Shown: positions 1 through 8,100 of the stretch, piece after piece | Position numbering within the stretch: position 1 is the stretch's first letter | Layout of the letters: each line of letters opens with the position of its first letter | Origin: an uncultured Senegalimassilia sp. | GTDB taxonomy: Bacteria > Actinomycetota > Coriobacteriia > Coriobacteriales > Eggerthellaceae | Reading direction: 5' to 3' | Length of the DNA stretch: 64,000 nt | Assembly: GCF_934630535.1 (NCBI RefSeq) | Contig: NZ_CAKTVU010000008.1 | Coordinates: forward strand, 27,123-91,122 | Notes under the pieces: generated by a model | What the model saw: the letters and a program-made list of their open reading frames with translations, nothing else | The model's database searches: none | What the model was told of the DNA's origin: nothing | Position numbers and translations under genes: made by a program

Positions 1-1
1 C

Positions 2-853
2 GCCATCGTTTCCATGTACATGCCCAAGCGCCGCATGGCCCGCATCGGCGAGGCGCTGCTTCGTTTGGGCACGTTGCAGAAGGTGCTCATCTGCTTGGCC
101 CTGTTCATGGCGGTGCTGTTCGGCATCTCGTTCATGCAGGAGAACATGGGCAACTTCACCATCAACCTGAACCGCTTGGAGCTGTTCAGGCGCGGCATTG
201 CCATTGCCGACAACAGCCAGTTCGAGGGCGCCACCGCGCGCCTGACCGCCGAGGCGGTTGCCTACGGCACCAACATCGCCACGGAAGACCTGCCCGACAA
301 CCTGGACGAAATCGATGGCAGCCACAACGGCAGAAGCTACGTTGCCTATACCTTTTATATCCGCAACGCCGGTAAGGAGGATCTGGGATACAGCGGCCAG
401 CTGAAGGTCGCCTCCGCGTCGAAGGGCGTGGAAAAGGCCGCCCGTGTGCGCGTGTATTGCAATGGCGAAGCGGTCACCTATGCCGCGCCCGCTTCCGATG
501 GAAGCAATGAGCCCGGGTGCGAGAACTTCGAATCGGACGATCTGGCGTGCCGTCTTTCCAACGACACCTTCAAGGTGGGCTACGTGGACAAGTACACGGT
601 GGTTATCTGGCTTGACGGCGACGACCCCGAGTGCGTTGACGACATCGTGGGCGGCGCGGTCGAGTTCGCTATGGACTTTGCCGCCGATGGCGCCGAGGAT
701 ACGAACCTGTTCACGAAGTTCGTGCAGGATATCGGCGACACGCTCACGGGCACCGACCCCATCGGCGCGGCCGGCACCGATGCCCCCGACTACTACCAGA
801 ACAACACCATCACATGGGATAACCGTCGCAACCAGGAGAACCCGCCCGCATAA
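2..853 (+). CDS. TasA/camelysin-like SipW-substrate surface protein, 5' end open
   Basis: The reading frame is open to the left edge, and no ribosome site is visible before the ATG codons at 14 or 20, so the true start may lie outside the window. From the ATG at 14 the protein has a basic stretch (KRRMAR), a hydrophobic segment at about residues 25-42, then a secreted domain. Family features are the segment SYVAYTFYIRNAG near residue 110, resembling TasA-family beta strands, and WLDGDDPEC near residue 200, a variant of the W-x-E-G-x-D-x-x-C motif found in several proteins downstream. The last 40 residues are Asn/Asp/Thr-rich. It is probably a fibre or matrix subunit cleaved by one of the SipW-like peptidases encoded at 19863 and 24532. 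Assignment to the TasA-like class is by architecture, not close similarity. Confidence 0.72.
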   Translation, partial: AIVSMYMPKRRMARIGEALLRLGTLQKVLICLALFMAVLFGISFMQENMGNFTINLNRLELFRRGIAIADNSQFEGATARLTAEAVAYGTNIATEDLPDNLDEIDGSHNGRSYVAYTFYIRNAGKEDLGYSGQLKVASASKGVEKAARVRVYCNGEAVTYAAPASDGSNEPGCENFESDDLACRLSNDTFKVGYVDKYTVVIWLDGDDPECVDDIVGGAVEFAMDFAADGAEDTNLFTKFVQDIGDTLTGTDPIGAAGTDAPDYYQNNTITWDNRRNQENPPA

Positions 854-856
854 ACG

Positions 857-911
857 CAACGGCGGCGTTTACCTGCGGAATGTTGCGAGTTAGCGGCAAC
901 TGGCGCCGTTG
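857..911. other. Imperfect dyad in the gap after the first gene
   Basis: CAACGGCG (857-864) is complementary to CGCCGTTG (904-911), and a smaller GTTGC/GCAAC pair lies between them. No T-run follows, so it is not a convincing terminator. The rest of the gap up to 1123 shows nothing I can name; one open frame across it has no ribosome site and runs through the promoter of the next gene. Confidence 0.25.
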
Positions 912-1123
912 ACGTGGTGGCCGGCTTGCGGGCTTTGGGTTTTGCTGCCGTGCGGTTTTTGGCTGTGGTCACGGGTTTTGGTGGCTGAGGCTGTTGATTT
1001 GCTGCAAATGACGGGCGTGGGTGTTAATCCCGCTCGCTGGAAGGGGACGTACATTATTTGCGGAGATACGATTGAATTGGTTGGTTCACCTGCGATAAGA
1101 CTGCGTCAGAGCGGGAACAATCG

Positions 1124-1132
1124 TGGTATAGT
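1124..1132 (+). promoter_or_regulatory. Putative extended -10 promoter of the 1220 gene
   Basis: TGGTATAGT fits an extended -10 (TGn followed by TATAGT). No good -35 box sits 17 bases upstream, as expected for an extended -10 promoter. It would start transcription near 1139, about 80 bases before the ATG at 1220. Confidence 0.45.
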
Positions 1133-1150
1133 GCAGTCAGTAGGTTTGTC

Positions 1151-1187
1151 TATGGAATCCTGCTGCCCGCTGGCAGTCGATTCCATA
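1151..1187 (+). promoter_or_regulatory. 5' UTR hairpin of the 1220 gene
   Basis: TATGGAATC (1151-1159) pairs perfectly with GATTCCATA (1179-1187), and TGCC/GGCA pairs again inside the loop. The hairpin ends about 30 bases before the ATG, just upstream of a purine-rich ribosome site (GGAAAGG). Its position suggests a transcript-stabilising or translation-control element. No known riboswitch consensus is recognisable. Confidence 0.5.
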
Positions 1188-1219
1188 AGAGAAGGAAAGG
1201 GATCGGGAAAGGATCCGTT

Positions 1220-2116
1220 ATGGAAACGAAGGCACTGAAAAAGCAGCTCGGCGCTGCTATTGCCATGGTGCTGGTAGCCGCCATAGCGCTGGGCGCTGCC
1301 ACGTTCGCATGGTTCGTGAACAATAATGCCGTTACGGCAACGGAAGTTGACGTAAGCACGTCTTCCTCCGTGCCGAACCTGTACATTAACAGCACAGGCA
1401 AGACGAGTGGTGACATGGGTAAGCCGACAACTAACCCGACCAACCTTCTTCCTGTGTCTACCAACGATGGCGCCAATTTCTACGACACCAAGCATTGGAC
1501 AAGTGCTGATGGGGATGGCAGCCATGCGTTTGCTGATCAGTATAAGCTTGCAACTGGCACTGACGGCAAAACCGTCTATGCCGATTACACCTTCACGCTT
1601 GGCGTAACCAACGGTTCGATGAAGGTGTATTTTGACAGCACTAATTACAAGACGGATAAAGCGGTTACTACCTTGAAGGCAAGCGATAAGATGGGCACCG
1701 CAGGTCGTTTCGCAATTAAATTTGACGATGGTGCTTGGATGCTCTTCAAAGTTGATGGTACGCCCGTTACGTCTGGCGGGATAGCTACCGGTTATTACAC
1801 TGATAAGGTTGCCGACTCCGATAAAGCTTCTGGCGACTACTGGGTAACCGGCGAAGGCGATAAAACTAAGGCTTCTACTGCTTCCTATTTGACTTTCGAA
1901 GACTACGCAGGAAGCATTGATGGTAACGGCCAGGCTGTTCCCGGCACGACTCCCCTTACCATTATCGATAGCACCGTGGGCGACGGCACAGTAGCTGTCA
2001 CCGTTCGCGTGTGGTATGAGGGTTGCGACAAGGATTGCGTCTCCGAGAATGCGGCAGCAGGTATTCCGAATGCAATCAAGGGCAACCTCGGCTTTGTGGG
2101 CGTTCAGGTCAAGTAG
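1220..2116 (+). CDS. TasA-like secreted fibre subunit (candidate major subunit)
   Basis: This 298-residue protein begins METKALKKQ, has a hydrophobic segment at about residues 10-27 and then ATFAWFVNN, the box typical of SipW-processed TasA/camelysin proteins. The mature part is Thr/Asp/Gly-rich and beta-like (YADYTFTLGVTNG, similar to TasA-family strands), and near the C-terminus it carries VRVWYEGCDKDC. TasA-like proteins are exported by Sec, cut by SipW and assembled into extracellular fibres by donor-strand exchange. Start choice: ATG with GGAAAGG upstream. The gene has its own promoter, a hairpin leader and a strong terminator directly after it, unlike the next subunits, which form an operon. 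A separately expressed, well-insulated unit is what one would expect of an abundant subunit; that role is inferred. Confidence 0.8.
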   Translation: METKALKKQLGAAIAMVLVAAIALGAATFAWFVNNNAVTATEVDVSTSSSVPNLYINSTGKTSGDMGKPTTNPTNLLPVSTNDGANFYDTKHWTSADGDGSHAFADQYKLATGTDGKTVYADYTFTLGVTNGSMKVYFDSTNYKTDKAVTTLKASDKMGTAGRFAIKFDDGAWMLFKVDGTPVTSGGIATGYYTDKVADSDKASGDYWVTGEGDKTKASTASYLTFEDYAGSIDGNGQAVPGTTPLTIIDSTVGDGTVAVTVRVWYEGCDKDCVSENAAAGIPNAIKGNLGFVGVQVK

Positions 2117-2151
2117 CCAACAACCGCGGTTTGATATTCGTTAACTGCTAA

Positions 2152-2188
2152 ATACCCTCGGGCTTTGTGCTCGGGGGTATTTTGTGTT
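2152..2188 (+). terminator. Rho-independent terminator after the 1220 gene
   Basis: ATACCCTCGGGC (2152-2163), a five-base loop and GCTCGGGGGTAT (2169-2180) form a 12-bp stem with two G-U pairs, followed by the T-rich run TTTTGTGTT. It separates the single-gene unit upstream from the operon that begins at 2461. Confidence 0.85.
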
Positions 2189-2310
2189 GTCAGGGGGTTC
2201 ACCGCCTTAGCGCGCTGGGGTGGCTCTGGCGTCTCATTTGCAACTTGGGGGGATTGTCAAGTTTGGGGTTGTTTTGGTTTGTTGCACTTTGGGATACGCC
2301 TTGTCTTACA

Positions 2311-2319
2311 TGCTAAAAT
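2311..2319 (+). promoter_or_regulatory. Putative extended -10 promoter of the 2461 operon
   Basis: TGCTAAAAT is an extended -10 (TGn plus TAAAAT) in an AT-richer patch. No -35 box at the right spacing. A start near 2326 would give a leader of about 135 bases. Confidence 0.45.
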
Positions 2320-2423
2320 CCTAGGTTGAATGACTGTCGGAACTGGGCAATGTCTCTTGGCAGCTGAGCGGCGTATCCGCTTCGCTTTAAGGCTGAGAGG
2401 GCCCTGACACCGTTTAAGCAGGC

Positions 2424-2460
2424 AAGGAGGGAACTCGGCCCTTCGGGGCGCCAGAGCAGC
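2424..2460 (+). promoter_or_regulatory. Ribosome site separated from its start codon by a UUCG hairpin
   Basis: The only strong Shine-Dalgarno-like sequence, AAGGAGGG (2424-2431), lies about 30 bases before the ATG at 2461. Between them is GCCC-TTCG-GGGC (2438-2449), a very stable tetraloop hairpin. If the hairpin folds, the effective spacing shrinks to near-normal. The same 12 bases occur at 5159-5170, ahead of the giant gene. Confidence 0.45.
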
Positions 2461-3414
2461 ATGAAGGCAACTGGCCAACATACCAACCACGAAAAGCTTC
2501 ACGCAAGCCAAAACGCTGCTGAGGGTTATCGCGCTGTGGCCGACGAGCATGCGCAAACCCTGAAGGATTTCTGGAAGCGTTTCATGGTCAGCGGCTTGTT
2601 CGTGGTGGCCGCTCTTGTCATCATCTTGGCCTGCTTGGCATGGTTCCTGAACAACTCGCAGGTGAAGGCCACCGGCGTTGAGGTGGCCACGGCCGGTGCG
2701 CGCTTCGCTATCTCTTCCGAAGGTGCCCAGAAGGGCGTCTATGATTCGGAAGCGGGTCAGGGTCAGGACGGGCTTGATGTGGCCGACTCCATGAACGTAA
2801 GCGCTACCAGCAACTTGGTGAACTTGAGCTCCGGCGAGGTCCTTGGCCCGGGCTCGTATGGTCAGCTTACCTTCACGGTAACGCGGTATGCGGACGACCT
2901 TGACGCGGTAACCGTATCTCTTTCCCGCGCGTTCAAGTTCAAGCAGGGCGTTGACGTTTCCCCTACGGTTCAGTCGCTGGCGTCGGGCCATCTCCTGTTC
3001 TTCGAATCGCGCGATGCCAGTGGGTACTACGAGTCGCCCATCCTCGACGACAAGCTTACAATCGAATTCCAGGATGCTTCGGGCAAAACAACCAACTCCG
3101 TCACGAAAACGCTGTACTGGGTGTGGCCTGAGTACATCCGGAACTTCGTGTATACCGGCAACGCCAACTACTACAAAAACCTGTTCGCGGCAGATAACCA
3201 TAGCTACAAAGCCATGCAAGCCTACATCAATAACCATCAGAGCTCTTTCTACTCCATAGCATCCGATGAAACGGTTCCCAGCCTGAGCAGCACCATGACC
3301 TCCGCGGACCTCTCAGCGTGCGCTACGGCTTACAACAAGGCCGACGACAAGATCGGCAACGCGGTGGAGTATTACCAGGTGCGTCTTACCGCAAGCGAGG
3401 TGACGGGCTCATGA
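2461..3414 (+). CDS. TasA-like secreted subunit, 317 residues
   Basis: An unusually long cytoplasmic N-terminus of about 40 residues (His/Gln/Ala-rich) precedes the hydrophobic segment at about residues 43-60, which runs into ACLAWFLNNSQV, the SipW-substrate box. The mature region has TasA-type strands (YGQLTFTVTRYADDL) and an alpha-rich insert around residues 215-290 with many Tyr and Asn residues. It lacks the EGxDxxC motif. First gene of an operon: its TGA overlaps the ATG of the next gene (ATGA at 3411). Probably a membrane-proximal or minor fibre component. Function is inferred from the signal architecture and neighbours. Confidence 0.75.
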   Translation: MKATGQHTNHEKLHASQNAAEGYRAVADEHAQTLKDFWKRFMVSGLFVVAALVIILACLAWFLNNSQVKATGVEVATAGARFAISSEGAQKGVYDSEAGQGQDGLDVADSMNVSATSNLVNLSSGEVLGPGSYGQLTFTVTRYADDLDAVTVSLSRAFKFKQGVDVSPTVQSLASGHLLFFESRDASGYYESPILDDKLTIEFQDASGKTTNSVTKTLYWVWPEYIRNFVYTGNANYYKNLFAADNHSYKAMQAYINNHQSSFYSIASDETVPSLSSTMTSADLSACATAYNKADDKIGNAVEYYQVRLTASEVTGS

Positions 3415-4097
3415 GCGGCAACGAAGCACGGATGACATCAGCCAAAGATTGGATATACGAGCATCGCGGGCCGATTCTTGCGGCGCTGGCCGTTATCGCC
3501 GTTGTTCTGATCATCGCGGCGCTCACGCTTTCGTGGTTCCTGACCAACAACAGCCTTTCGACGGTTGCGAAGGTTGATTCTCCCGCCGAGCTGAAGATCA
3601 CCGTGCCGGGCGAGTCGGCGGCAACCCAGCTGGACCTGACCAGCGACGCGGACTACGACGAAGTCGACGACGATGGCAATGTTTACCGCCGTCGCGCCTT
3701 CAGCGTGGACAGCGGTGGCAAGGCCTTTGAGCTGCAGGTTGCGAACACCACGAACATCTCCGGGCTGAGCGTGAAGATTTATCGCGTCAGGGTGAATGAC
3801 CCATCTGATCCCGGTGATGTCAAGGGCGACGGCTATTCGTGGAGCAAGGAGGTCCCCGAGGTTACGGGCTTCACGTCAATCGACGCCGACGCAGGCAAGT
3901 CCCAAACCTTTGACAACTACGAGTATGTCCAAACAAACGCCGCGCCCAACTACCGTTGGAAACGATTCGAGGTAGATGACCTTGACCGGAACGGAAACGC
4001 AGCCGCTTCCGCGACCAACTTCATCATCGAGTGCTCGTGGCCCAAAGACACCAACTATAAGGAAACCGACGTAGTGTACTTGATCGCGAAGTCGTAG
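3411..4097 (+). CDS. TasA-like secreted subunit, 228 residues
   Basis: The ATG at 3411 overlaps the preceding stop codon, so I use it rather than an upstream in-frame start inside the previous gene. The protein begins MSGNEARMTSAKDW, has a hydrophobic segment at about residues 20-40 and the box LTLSWFLTNNSL. The mature part is about 180 residues, rich in Asp and Val, with repeated NTTNISGLSVKIYRV-type strands and an acidic stretch DADYDEVDDDG. There is no EGxDxxC motif and no cysteine until near the C-terminus. Translational coupling with the genes on both sides suggests a fixed ratio of subunits. The specific role is unknown. Confidence 0.72.
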   Translation: MSGNEARMTSAKDWIYEHRGPILAALAVIAVVLIIAALTLSWFLTNNSLSTVAKVDSPAELKITVPGESAATQLDLTSDADYDEVDDDGNVYRRRAFSVDSGGKAFELQVANTTNISGLSVKIYRVRVNDPSDPGDVKGDGYSWSKEVPEVTGFTSIDADAGKSQTFDNYEYVQTNAAPNYRWKRFEVDDLDRNGNAAASATNFIIECSWPKDTNYKETDVVYLIAKS

Positions 4098-4109
4098 AGA
4101 GGAGGGACC

Positions 4110-5090
4110 GTGCTCGGAAACCGCGATGACAACTGCATCAAGCAAGAACGCGAAAGCGAAGGGCGCGGTTCACTCACCGCTTCGTTGAATGGCGCGATCG
4201 ACGGCATGGCGAAAACGCCCCAAGCGCGCAAGGCGTTGTGGGCGGTTGCTTTCGTGCTGGTCGTTGCGGCGTTGGTTTTCGGCATCCGTTTAACCTACAG
4301 CGCCTTCAGCGCGAACGACCACTTGAAGGCCGTTGCCGTTACGGGCACTTCGCAAAGCCTGTTCGCTTCCGATGTGCTGGCTCCTTACTCGGAAGTCCCT
4401 GAAACCCCTGCAGCCAAAAGCGTTGTGGTCGACACCAGCGGGGACCGGTGCTCCTTCACCTTCCGCGTGTACAACTGCATGCTCGGCGACCAGAATGTGT
4501 TCAACGAGAAGGATGTCGAGTACACGTTGAACGTGAAGGCTAGCGGCATCAATGGGGGGACTGTCAGTGATTCGGATTGGAGCATCAGCTCCGAACCCGC
4601 GGGGGGCGATACCGTTTTGCTTCCTGGTACGCAGGCGAAAATCGTCACCTATACGGTTTCATTCAAGCAGGAGCTGCTGAACAACATCAAGTTCGCCATC
4701 TCCGCAAATGTCGTTAAGGCGAATAGCCCCGGAACCAACTTGGCGTGTTTGGCGGCCACCGTCACGCCGGCGGAGCGTTCCGAGGTCAAGTCCGCTTCCG
4801 TCACTGGCGCATGGGCCGATACAGACGACGTTAGTAAATACGCCGCTTACAACTATCGTGTCAGCGTTACGGGCAAGGAGCAGATGGCGACCCTGACGTG
4901 GAGCGCAAACGTTGAGCTTGACCCTCATTTCGCAAAGAATCACACCGACTGCAACGTTGACGCCGCGAACCGTACGGCAACGTTCGCGATGTCGCCGGGT
5001 TCCGAGATTGTGAGCTTCTACTGGATAGGCGGAAGCCCCGGGCCTTCCGAGTGGGGCCAGCTTGACGTTTCGGTAACGGCAAGCAGTTAG
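4110..5090 (+). CDS. TasA-like secreted subunit, 326 residues
   Basis: GTG start at 4110 with GGAGGG at 4101-4106, 12 bases after the previous stop. A hydrophilic N-terminus of about 45 residues is followed by a hydrophobic segment (ALWAVAFVLVVAALVFGI) and LTYSAFSANDHL, a divergent version of the A-W-F box. The mature protein appears to have two beta domains: the first contains CSFTFRVYNCMLGDQNVF, the second YNYRVSVTGKEQMATLTW, with two well separated cysteine pairs. It ends in WGQLDVSVTASS. As the last gene before the giant secreted protein at 5197, it could be an adaptor between the fibre and that protein, but this is only positional inference. Confidence 0.7.
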   Translation: MLGNRDDNCIKQERESEGRGSLTASLNGAIDGMAKTPQARKALWAVAFVLVVAALVFGIRLTYSAFSANDHLKAVAVTGTSQSLFASDVLAPYSEVPETPAAKSVVVDTSGDRCSFTFRVYNCMLGDQNVFNEKDVEYTLNVKASGINGGTVSDSDWSISSEPAGGDTVLLPGTQAKIVTYTVSFKQELLNNIKFAISANVVKANSPGTNLACLAATVTPAERSEVKSASVTGAWADTDDVSKYAAYNYRVSVTGKEQMATLTWSANVELDPHFAKNHTDCNVDAANRTATFAMSPGSEIVSFYWIGGSPGPSEWGQLDVSVTASS

Positions 5091-5158
5091 TTGTGGGCAG
5101 TTGGGAACGAACGGTCGGCAACCAGCGGCAACGCTCGGCGCCGGCGGCAAGCAGATTC

Positions 5159-5170
5159 GCCCTTCGGGGC
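5159..5170 (+). promoter_or_regulatory. UUCG hairpin upstream of the giant gene
   Basis: GCCC-TTCG-GGGC is identical to the hairpin at 2438-2449. Here it lies 26 bases before the chosen ATG at 5197 and upstream of the ribosome site ACGAGG (5181-5186). Confidence 0.4.
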
Positions 5171-5196
5171 TTTGCATAGAACGAGGTTATTCATTG

Positions 5197-8100
5197 ATGA
5201 GATCGGTAAAGCGCATACTCGCCGTGTACCTTACCTTCGCTATGGCGTTTCAGCTGTTCGCGCCGACTACCGGCGCGTTGGCGGAGGAGCTGAACGTCGT
5301 GTCGGGCGCAACGGCTCAGCAGCCTGGCAGCTCGGAGGGCGCGGACGGCAACGCCGGCGGATCCTCTGCGGATGCGGGTGCTGCTAGCGGCGATGATGCC
5401 TCTGCTTCTGGCGATGCCTCTGCAGGTGGAAGCGAAACGGCCTCGGATGATGCCGCTTCGGGCGATGCTGCCGCGGGCGATGCCTCTGAGAGCCAGGAGC
5501 CCGCTGCGGATGAGTCGGCCAGCGCCGGCGATGATGCGGCGGATGCGCAGGACGCTCCCGCAACGGTTGCCGCGGGCGCAACCATTACCACGGTTGACGA
5601 ATTGGAAGAGGCCATGAAGGGTCATGGCGATGTGACCGTAACGGGCGACACCGTTACCGCTATCACGTTCGATAACGCTGTGGGTTTGAGCATCATCTCG
5701 AATGCGGATCCTCAGCTGTATCAAACTGCGGCGTTGACCAAAGGCGGTCATTCGGGTGATGCGCTTGATCTGAGCAGCAGCAACGCAGGCTACGTGTTCT
5801 ATGGTTTGGGCAGCGAAGCCTATCCCTTCCAGGGCTCGTTCGGTACCAACGGCACCTCGATCGCTTTGGCGACGTCGCTGTTCAACAATGTTGTGCTGAA
5901 CTCTGGTATCCACATCCCGAACCTTATTTGGAAAGGGGAAGGTGGCGAGCCAGTTATTGCCGCTAAGGTTGCGGGTGGTGGCCAGGACCTTACTGTCACA
6001 ATTCAGATTGACGATCCCGATTCCGTCAACGAGAAGGTGGAGGAATCAACTGCCGGTATCACCAGCTCGCTGTTCGGAACCGTTTCGGGGTCGCTCACGC
6101 TGAGTGCAACCTATTCCTTCATGGGAACGCGAAAAGGCCTTAAGGCTACTCCTGATGCTACGGAAAACGTGGGCTTGCTGGCGAATACGGTTGCAGGCGG
6201 CAGCGCCTTTACAGTTCAGTCGGTCACCTTCCCCGATGACGTTGCATCGGGCGGCACCGTGACTGCGACCAGCGGAAACGCCGGCTTGTTGGTTGGCGCG
6301 GTCAACGACGGCGCGACCCTGAGTGTCGGCTCTCTGAGCAATGTTCCAACTGCCACGGTTCAGTCCAACCATGGTTGTGCCGGCGGCGTCGTGGGCAAGG
6401 TCGGGTCGAGCACTGGCGCGACCGTTGAAGTAACAAGCGAAATCAAACTTTCCAGCCTTACGGTGAACGGCTCCATTGCGGCTGGTGGCTTCATCGGCCA
6501 GGCAATCAAGCTCACCTTGGGGACAGACAACAAGAAGGTCACCTGCCCTAAGACTGTTGGGGACGCAAATAGCGGCAACGTCGGCGGTTTCATCGGCGAG
6601 GTAAGCTTCGCCAGTTCGGTTGAGTTTACCAACAACGACCAAATCAATACGGGCGATGGGGTCGAGCTTGCGGGTAAAGCCAGCGATTCCAATGGCGTTG
6701 GCGCTGCCGTGGGCAAGTTAACCTATATCGACTCGACAAAGACCGTTTCGTTTAAGGGCGGCACATTTAAGAGCACCTATGGCAACGCCAAGAGCACCGA
6801 CGACAAAGGTAAATATGCGACGGCGTTTGGAGGACTTGTCGGAATGGTGACGGGCTGCGCCAGCTCTAAGCCGCTTCACATTGAAAGTGTTCATACGGAG
6901 TTTGCGCTTAATAAAGCTCCTCTATTTACTGGCGGTCTTGTTGGTTGGCTCAGTCGCTATGTGGGCGCGGCTCTCGAGGTTAAGGGAGCATCGGTCAACT
7001 GCACCAAACTTGTCGAGTCGAGCAGGGGCTTCGGTGGCGTAGCGGGCTGCTTTGATAAAGGAAGTTTCGTCGACATTAACGGAGTGGCCGTTCAGAACAA
7101 AGAGGACATTACAAAGGGTGCAGGCATCGCCGCTCAGTCTTGGGGGTCTGTGGTTCGCCTGGGCGGTGTGACTAATTTTGAGGGAATGAATATCGCTGAA
7201 AATGGAGCCGTTGCACAGATTGCGCTTGTGCGCGTTGATGAGCCGACGTTGGTGTTTGCGCGCGGAACGGGTAGCGATTCTGTTCCGTCTGATGACGGCA
7301 ACGACGACTACTGGGTTTATAAGCGCTGCGCGGCAAAGAAAGTGGACGATTTAGGCGGAGCCCAGTATGCCGATCGGGGTTACGGGCAAGTAATCAGACT
7401 CGATGGAAAAACGCTGGATAAAGACCTCATCAAAATCAATATGGATGAGCACAAACTTGAGGTGCCTTCGACTTCGGACTGGAGCTGGCAAGTTGGCTAT
7501 GACACGCACCTAGAATGGTCCAAAGGCAATCGTGAGCTCAATATCAAGAGCACGCAGGACTTCGTGCGTCTTGCGCTTTCGGTTCAGTTCGCCGACCTTT
7601 GGAATGGGGTATATGGCTTAGACTCAAAGGACAAGGAGCAGCTCCTGGGTTCCGATGTAACCATTAACCTTGAAGCCAACGTTGACCTGTCGGGCACAGG
7701 CGTGATGGGCATTGGGTTCGATAGCGCCAGCAAACTACAGACATTCAAAGGTACCTTTAAAGGCAATAATCACACGATAACCCTTGCTATCGGTGAGCCG
7801 TACGGCATGCGCGGCAACACTGCGATTGAATCTGGTGACACAACCGCTGGCAATGGCAAAATTTACCGCCACACCCGTCTGGGCCTCTTCGCTGCCTTTG
7901 GCGGAGATGCGAAAGCGGCGAACCCCACTGCGACGGTGAATGACCTCACTGTCGATGGTTTCATTAAGTTCGACAACGGCTTAGACGTCGACGCTGGCTC
8001 GTTTGCGGCAACCATCACGGGCAATGCAACGCTCAGCGGCGTTACGTGCAGCGCGGCAATCACCTGCGACGATACGTTCGGCAACGATGTCAACATCGGC

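Noticed and set aside
909..1238. 109-codon open frame before the 1220 gene.
   Set aside because: It overlaps the promoter, the leader hairpin and the start of a well-supported gene, and has no ribosome site.
2380..2410. GGCTGAGAGGG in the 2461 leader resembles the start of a TPP riboswitch.
   Set aside because: The second half of the THI box (CTGATCTGGATAATGCC-like) is missing, and the downstream gene is not a thiamine gene.
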